A DNA stretch of 64,000 bases. Origin: Perca fluviatilis. Its lineage: Eukaryota > Chordata > Actinopteri > Perciformes > Percidae. The stretch is from contig NC_053112.1 of NCBI RefSeq assembly GCF_010015445.1, forward strand, positions 7,694,403-7,758,402, given 5' to 3'. The position numbers were made by a program, and so were the translations under genes. The notes below the pieces were generated by a model. The model ran no database searches and was not told the origin of the DNA. It saw nothing but the letters and a program-made list of their open reading frames with translations. Shown piece by piece: positions 58,256 to 64,000 of the stretch. How positions within the stretch are numbered: the first letter of the stretch is position 1; each line of letters starts with the position of its first letter.

Positions 58256-58748
58256 CGTAGGAAAAGCACAGGTGTATTCAACACCATTACTGATGGCTGC
58301 ATTCCACTTAGGAGAGGTCCTGGTATTAAACCATTACTGATGGCTGCATTCCACTTAGGAGAGACCCTGGTATTAAACCATTACTGATAGCTGCATTCCA
58401 CTTAGGAGAGACCCTGGTATTAAACCATTAATGATGGCTGCATTCCACTTAGGAGAGACCCTGGTATTAAACCATTACTGATGGCTGCATTCCACTTAGG
58501 AGAGGTCCTGGTATTAAACCATTACTGATAGCTGCATTCCACTTAGGAGAGGTCCTGGTATTAAACCATTACTGATGGCTGCATTCCACTTAGGAGAGGT
58601 CCTGGTATTAAACCATTAATGATGGCTGCATTCCACTTAGGAGAGACCCTGGTATTGTGCATGCTGACTCACTGAAATAGCTTACTGGGACACTTTATGG
58701 AATTAAGCCATCGTTAAGGTTATAAATTTCAGCTGTGCTTTTCCTACT
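58256..58748. mobile_element. MITE with an expanded 47-bp repeat
   Basis: The ends GTAGGAAAAGCACAGGTG (about 58256) and CAGCTGTGCTTTTCCTAC (ending about 58748) are inverted repeats. Most of the interior is the 47-bp array at 58282-58656. There is no transposase. Confidence 0.7.
58282..58656. repeat. Minisatellite, 8 copies of 47 bp
   Basis: The unit is CTGCATTCCACTTAGGAGAG, then (GT/AC)CCTGGTATTAAACC, then ATTA(C/A)TGAT(G/A)G. Eight copies fill 375 bases. GGTCC and GACCC variants alternate irregularly, which would let copy-number changes be traced. Confidence 0.95.
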
Positions 58749-59134
58749 ATGAAAAGTCAAAATGTCTGCTCTGAAAAACAGGTATATTCAGACAGACAGT
58801 ATGACATCAAAGCATGTAAACAAATTCTAGTAAAAAATATTAGTAGTAAAATATCTGAATACTTCTTCCACCACTGGTCATATGATAGTACGCTAAATAT
58901 ATTTTGGTTTTGGACTGTTGCGTAGTTGGAGGAGGAAACAAGCACCTTGAAGGCACCACATTGGTTTCTGAAATGAGGAGTAATGAGCTGAAACCTGTGT
59001 GCAGTGGTCTACGTGATACGCAGGTATACACAGTATACCCACTAAGAAAGATCCAGGATTTCCATATTCCCACTTTAAAATGTGCAATGGCATGTAACAA
59101 CATACTTTCCATTATAATTATATTTTTAAAATTT

Positions 59135-60535
59135 AGTACTGTACTTGAGTGGATGTACTTAGTTACATTATAGAACTGGACCTGATGCATGTGGTTGTTG
59201 TTTGACAGCAGCTGGTAAAAGATGCCAGTGTTGTAGTACTTGAGTCTCCATCTTGGTCTCCAGACCACTTTTTGAAAGTCTCGGTCTCGAAATCTCATCT
59301 CCATCTCAGATAAAGAGGAATCTGGATTTTATTTCAAGACCGGTCAACCAATGTGTTGATGTTGAATGTTTGTGATAAACTAAAGGATGAAGGGTTCCTT
59401 TATGTTTTGAGAAAATTCTCCTCCTTCTAAAACTAAATAAAGTCTTTAAAAAGTATCTTGTATCACCGACAACACGCGTCACATTAACCTCTGCATCCAT
59501 GCACTCTCACCGATACTGACCTTAACACCTCATTGTTATAACACTGTATTGCTTTAATAAAAGTTTGGCATGCATCTCCCACCTGTGTTGTGGCCGGCCG
59601 TAACATCTTTCTGATACACGACAAAACAAGCATTTTCATTTATAAAAAAGTTAACGTACACATCAAACTTAGAAAGTGGGTTTCAGTCAAGAAATAAATG
59701 AAATTAATGTATTGTAATCATATATTTTGTAATGAGTAGTCTGGTGCATTCTAACAGAGAGGTAGCCAAAATAACTGAATCAAGTAAACATGTCTTAGGA
59801 AAAAATATACTTAAGCCCCTCTGCGTCTGCTTTTCAACACTTTATGCAAAGCCTGTCAGATCCGCCCCCTTTGGAGAATTTCCTCAGTTACGTAGGGACA
59901 GTATTGTCATGTTAAAAGATTCCTTTTGAAATATGAGACCATTTTCATTGTCAGCGTCAGATGTCCTGGGAAGATGCATGATGTGTGTTCACTTCCCATG
60001 CATTTGTTTGAATCATGTTACAGCAAAGAAAATAACCAAACTATACAAACCAGTTAGTCTTCTCCTGCCATCTGGCTCAGTGTGGGGCAAACACTCTGAC
60101 CCAGTCTGTCTGCAGGTTTTCATGCCCGACCAAATACCCCCCTTACTGCTTTATATTCCATTATGTTTTTGATATATTTTCAATGTCATCTGTCTTTTCC
60201 TTCTCATAGGCTAAATAAAGGTATGTAGTCAAGACCGACTTAATCAAGTCCAAAAAAGTCAAGGGAGAAAAGGTGAAAAAACAAACCTGTGTGGGTTTGT
60301 AAGATGAGTCTGTGTCTGTGGGAAGAAACAATACTCATATATTGAGTTGTGACATGAAAAGCACCTGTCAGACAGCCTCGCTGATCTTTCATCATCGCTG
60401 CAAGAACAGCAACGTGCACTTTATCACTGTTTTTCTCAATCACTTTAGCACAATCCTCAAATAACTGTTAAATTTAAACAAACTATTTATGACTATTTAT
60501 ACGAACAATAGGTCAGTTGTTCACATGACTATAGT
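59135..60535. repeat. Start of unit 3, no gene
   Basis: It matches 14045-14900 and 37195-38400 (unit starts) and then 12535-12830 / 15215-15490 from about 60232. The inverted end of the long-TIR element appears at about 60425-60540 without its partner. No coding exon is visible. Confidence 0.65.
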
Positions 60536-60544
60536 CATTTATTT

Positions 60545-61880
60545 TTTTGAAAATCTTTATTGTTATTTGCAAATATGAAAAACAACAACAGACAGCACGG
60601 TGGCTCAGTGGTTAGCACGTTCTGGGTTCGAACCCAGGTCGTCCCGGGCCTTTCTGTGTGGAGTTTGCATGTTCTCCCTGTGCTTGCGTGGGTTTCCTCC
60701 GGGTTCTCCGGTTTCTTCCCACCATAAAGACATGCATGCAACTAGGACTACAGTTGAAAATTAGCCGACTGGCTAACACTGGCGCATTTACAGAAATGTT
60801 CATTAATGTGCATTGTCCTAATATAAATAAATCTTCTTCTTAACAGCTCATATGGTACAGCGTACAGAAGATAAATAAGATGAGAAGGTCGGATAGTGAA
60901 ATAACATTTCAGTCAAAGCATATGTTATCCTGGTCACAAGGAATGTGAAAAATTAAAAATGTACAAGCTGAGCAGACAAAAAGTACAGTAGTATTAGTTA
61001 AATAAAACAATCAAACAAAATATCAGTAAATTAAATAAATCTGGTTACAATCTCCTACTCAAGCTACTAGGTACAGGTCAGGTGGACCATAAAATAATCC
61101 CAAATCCCCAGTGTCCCAGGCTATCCATGTCAATTGCACAATCAAGGTCTTTCTGCCAAATTAATCTCAAATTGTCACATATGCTACTAGTTAAATAAAT
61201 TAAGTTTTTGTAAAATGTTGACGCCTTATGGTTAAACGGGTTGTCAAGATAGTCTACAATTGGGATACCTACTTCACCTGCCTGAAACTTTTCATCACAC
61301 AGTGTCTGATTTGTAAGCATTTCCAAAAGTCTCCTTCCTCTTCCAATTTGTACTTATGGACTAATTCAGTGAATGACATAAATATACCATCTTTATAAAG
61401 GCCACTAATTGTATTTATTCCATTGTCTAGCCACCATTGTCAAAACACTTCTGCTTCTCTATTTGTACTTCCGGATTGAGCCAAAGTGAGGCACGAAAGG
61501 CTGTTTGCAAAGTGGGAGTTTGTGCATTTCATAAACCTTTGCCCAGACCTCAGACGAGTGCTTAACAATTAATCTCCTTCCTTTTGTCATTCCAATGTTG
61601 GGATATCACATTTATAGAATGAAATGGTGTAGCAATAGTCTTCTCTGTAGTGGCCCACTCTAAGCCAGACACTGTTCCTCTCCAATGGTTGGCAATCTTA
61701 GCCATTTCAAATGACTGACTATACAGTCTAACATCAGGCAGGCATAACCCTACTTTATCTTTGGCGCACACATTTTACTCATCTTGAATCTGGGCTTCCT
61801 CCCTGCCCAGAGAAAGTCTCTAATGAGATTATCATATTGTTTAAATAATTTGATCATTTGACTTCTGAGGAAACTCACTA
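60545..61880 (-). mobile_element. L1-like LINE 3' fragment
   Basis: On the minus strand 61771-61562 reads KVGLCLPDVRLYSQSFEMAK and 61326-61078 continues the poorly conserved C-terminal region. The order agrees with the end of an L1 ORF2. The left end (TTGAAAATCTTTATTGTTA) suits a LINE 3' UTR. A SINE has inserted near 60592. Confidence 0.65.
60592..60740 (+). mobile_element. tRNA-derived SINE, possibly V-SINE
   Basis: The A box is TGGCTCAGTGG (60601-60611) and the B box GGTTCGAACCC (60625-60635). They are followed by GGCCTTTCTGTGTGGAGTTT, a segment conserved in a widespread vertebrate SINE group. The head is shortened between the boxes. Confidence 0.65.
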
Positions 61881-61889
61881 CTGGACAGC

Positions 61890-62642
61890 TAGATATTAAG
61901 ATAAGTACTTACTTTATTTGGGTTCTTCTGCTTCTTCTATTTTTTCTACTTCTGCTGTGTGTTTTTGCTGGATGTGTTGTGTTCTTTGGCAAACATTTAG
62001 TGGTTTTACTTAAAGTGACTCACTGAAACTAGCTTAGTGTGAAGTGTGAAGTTGGGGAGTGGAGCTTAACGACTGTCAGGTGCTTTGAGGGATTAGCCAG
62101 GGTGTGGCCTCCGCACCTGTAGCCAACACCAATCACTACCTTGTATTTAATATTGGCATTTGCGTGAAGCGGCAGCTTCAGCGGACAAAGACTCAGAGGA
62201 CAAAGACAAAGGAGTCTTCGTGGGAAGTTAAGTGGGCTTGATATCTAATATCTTACCTACGCTGCTCAGTGTCTTTATGTGGAAATGTGCTGATTCTCCA
62301 TTCCTGTCCGTGTATCCTCTCGGAGATACTACAAACCTAGCATAAGTTCGCAACCCCACCTCTCTTACCTATCCCACCTGTTCCACACACACTCAACACC
62401 TTGTCACAGGTGGCCTATGGAACTGCCAGTCTGCCACTCGCAAGACTGAGTTCATCTCTGGCCTTGCCAGCCTAAAATCCCTTGACTTCCTTGCCCTCAC
62501 TGAGACCTGGATTACACCGACCAACACATCCACCCCTGCTGCTCTCTCTTCCGCCTACTCTTTCACCCACACACCCAGACCTACTGGTAGAGGCGGGGTT
62601 ACAGGCCTACTCATTGACTCCAAGTGGAGGTTTTCTCTCTAA
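61890..62642 (+). mobile_element. 5' end of an L2-type LINE, cut in the endonuclease
   Basis: After a roughly 450-base 5' UTR-like region an open frame (62349-62642) reads GGLWNCQSATRKTEF, FLALTETWITPTNTSTPAAL and TPRPTGRGGVTGLLI. These are the opening motifs of fish L2 endonucleases, including the TETW metal-site segment. The element stops abruptly at 62642, where unit 3 sequence (ATATACTTAAGCCCC) resumes, repeating about 59807-59850. Confidence 0.75.
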
Positions 62643-63207
62643 AAAATATACTTAAGCCCCTCTGCGTCTGCTTTTCAACACTTTATGCAAAGTTATGCAA
62701 ATATTCGCCTGCTTTTGATTTGCCAAAGCCTATGATGGCTAAGGAACTTTTTTATGGCTTTATGTGGACCAAACTAAAGGAGAAGGCTTTATGAGAGTCA
62801 TGATAACAAAATAAAAGCATTTCACATCTACACGTCTGGCCCTTAATGCAATTTTCATTTTCCGGTGTGAGGCCCTGGAGTTTGACACCCTTGAGTTACC
62901 GAGCAGGCACACATGTCTCAACGATGTCCGACAGGACGGGACAAAGCCATTCAGTGATTTATAAACCAATAAAAAAAATCATTCTGTCACAGATAACCAA
63001 CGTTGAGATTTCAACATACAACAGTACACAAGCTGTGGTCACTCTGTGTGATTTTGACTATGATGCTTTATCGCTGTAATTTGATACGAAAGACAACACA
63101 AGCTGTCAATGTCCCGGTCAGCTGTTGGGTGAAAAGTCTCTGATGTCATTGTTGGTTGTTCTTCCTATATTTACTTCATGTTTTCACAATGGACACAGAA
63201 GTTTTGT

Positions 63208-63334
63208 TGAGTCATGATGACTTTGACTATTGATCCTGTTGCTTTTGAGTGAACAAGCCATGTTAACTCATCAAACAGGGCGGTCCGCCGCTTGAAGTCA
63301 TGATATATAAACTCAGATTTTTCAGTTTGAAGAC
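63208..63334 (+). promoter_or_regulatory. Promoter of gene copy 3, TATA box at 63304-63311
   Basis: TGAGTCA (63208-63214) and TATATAAA (63304-63311) sit at the same spacing as in copy 2. The surrounding block is the same as in copies 1 and 2 with few changes. Confidence 0.65.
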
Positions 63335-63397
63335 ACAGAGCTGCAAACGTCCATCAACAAAGAAAGGTTATCCTCTACTTGGAACAACATTTGAACC
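63335..63397 (+). other. 5' non-coding exon of gene copy 3 (gene continues beyond the window)
   Basis: The exon ends at the donor ACC|GTAAGAA (intron from 63398). The 5' UTR intron sequence that follows parallels 24610-25080 and 40895-41330 to the window edge. The coding exons should lie about 1-2 kb past the right edge. Confidence 0.6.
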
Positions 63398-64000
63398 GTA
63401 AGAATCGTTTGTATCGCTATATTGTCAGTGCTGTTTTTGGTATATTGTATTTGTTATATTTGATGAAGATTTCATCACTTGTTTTGTTGCCATGTTTGTT
63501 TTACTCTTTGTAGGACCAGTTATTGGTCTTTGCCTGCTACGTGTCTTCTGTGTACAACTTGTACTTTATGACTGTTTGTGCATTAATGTTGGATATAATT
63601 AAAAGGCACATGGTGTGTCTTATTAACTTTATTTGTTGTGATGTTGTGCAGATTGTTTATCTGATAAAAGGACGACAACAAAAACATGGACATACATTTT
63701 TGTAAATATAAATCTTTAAATTCAGCCTTTAAGACTTTTTCCCCTTAAGAATAATGTTTTCATGCTTGTTTTCCTTGGTTCATTTCCCTTGTTTCGCAGA
63801 TTTTCTAGAAATAAGGATAAATATCTCGAAACAAGATGGAAAAAAACTTTTAAATATCATTTGAATAGTTGACTTTTCAATAGATGATTTGATTTGTTCT
63901 GTAGTCAGGTCAAATAATCTCATCCTACAAAGAAATAATGAACATACAGTACAGGACTTATTTGTGTAATTTTGCAATGATCCAATGACAATAAAAACTT

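Overview
The window is teleost fish DNA, probably percomorph. It has spliced genes with GT-AG introns, tRNA-derived SINEs, a Rex3-type LINE with a GATG tail, L1- and L2-like LINEs, and many miniature inverted-repeat transposons. The species cannot be named from the sequence. Most of the 64 kb is transposon-derived, and most open frames in it are transposon debris or chance.

The central content is a tandem array of one gene family. Two complete four-coding-exon genes can be spliced in frame, at 25995-31899 (419 aa) and 42522-49265 (501 aa). A third copy's promoter and 5' non-coding exon lie at 63208-63397, and that copy runs off the right edge. The products are secreted proteins of the C-type lysozyme / alpha-lactalbumin superfamily. 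They have a signal peptide, exactly eight cysteines in lysozyme order, the intron phases of a lysozyme gene, a YGIFQ strand and an alpha-lactalbumin-like calcium loop. Exon 2 is interrupted by a threonine-rich mucin-like repeat domain and two furin-type polybasic sites. The positions of both catalytic acids (Glu35 and Asp53 of lysozyme) are substituted. I recognise no described gene with this architecture; it is the best candidate for an undescribed system here. The repeat domains of the two copies have opposite charge: Lys/Arg-rich in copy 1, Glu-rich in copy 2.

Layout: 1-9.5 kb is a transposon graveyard: a TTAA-flanked MITE with a minisatellite, a Harbinger-like MITE, a Rex3 copy with a 14-bp target duplication, and one possible orphan terminal exon at 8839-9034. 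From 9.7 to 14.0 kb is a partial unit of the segmental duplication without the gene. Unit 1 (about 14.0-33.4 kb) carries gene copy 1 and is split by an antisense L1 that itself holds a 2-kb palindromic TTAA element. Unit 2 (about 33.4-59.1 kb) carries gene copy 2, with a 3.8-kb composite insertion at its start and a 6.5-kb retroelement block behind the gene. Unit 3 (59.1 kb to the end) carries the start of copy 3.

Comparing units gives natural empty sites, so several insertions can be ordered after the duplication (47427-48116, 56449-57813, and the LTR-like insert at 43219-45037). Exon boundaries were set by reading splice signals and reading frame by eye; no alignment or search was run.
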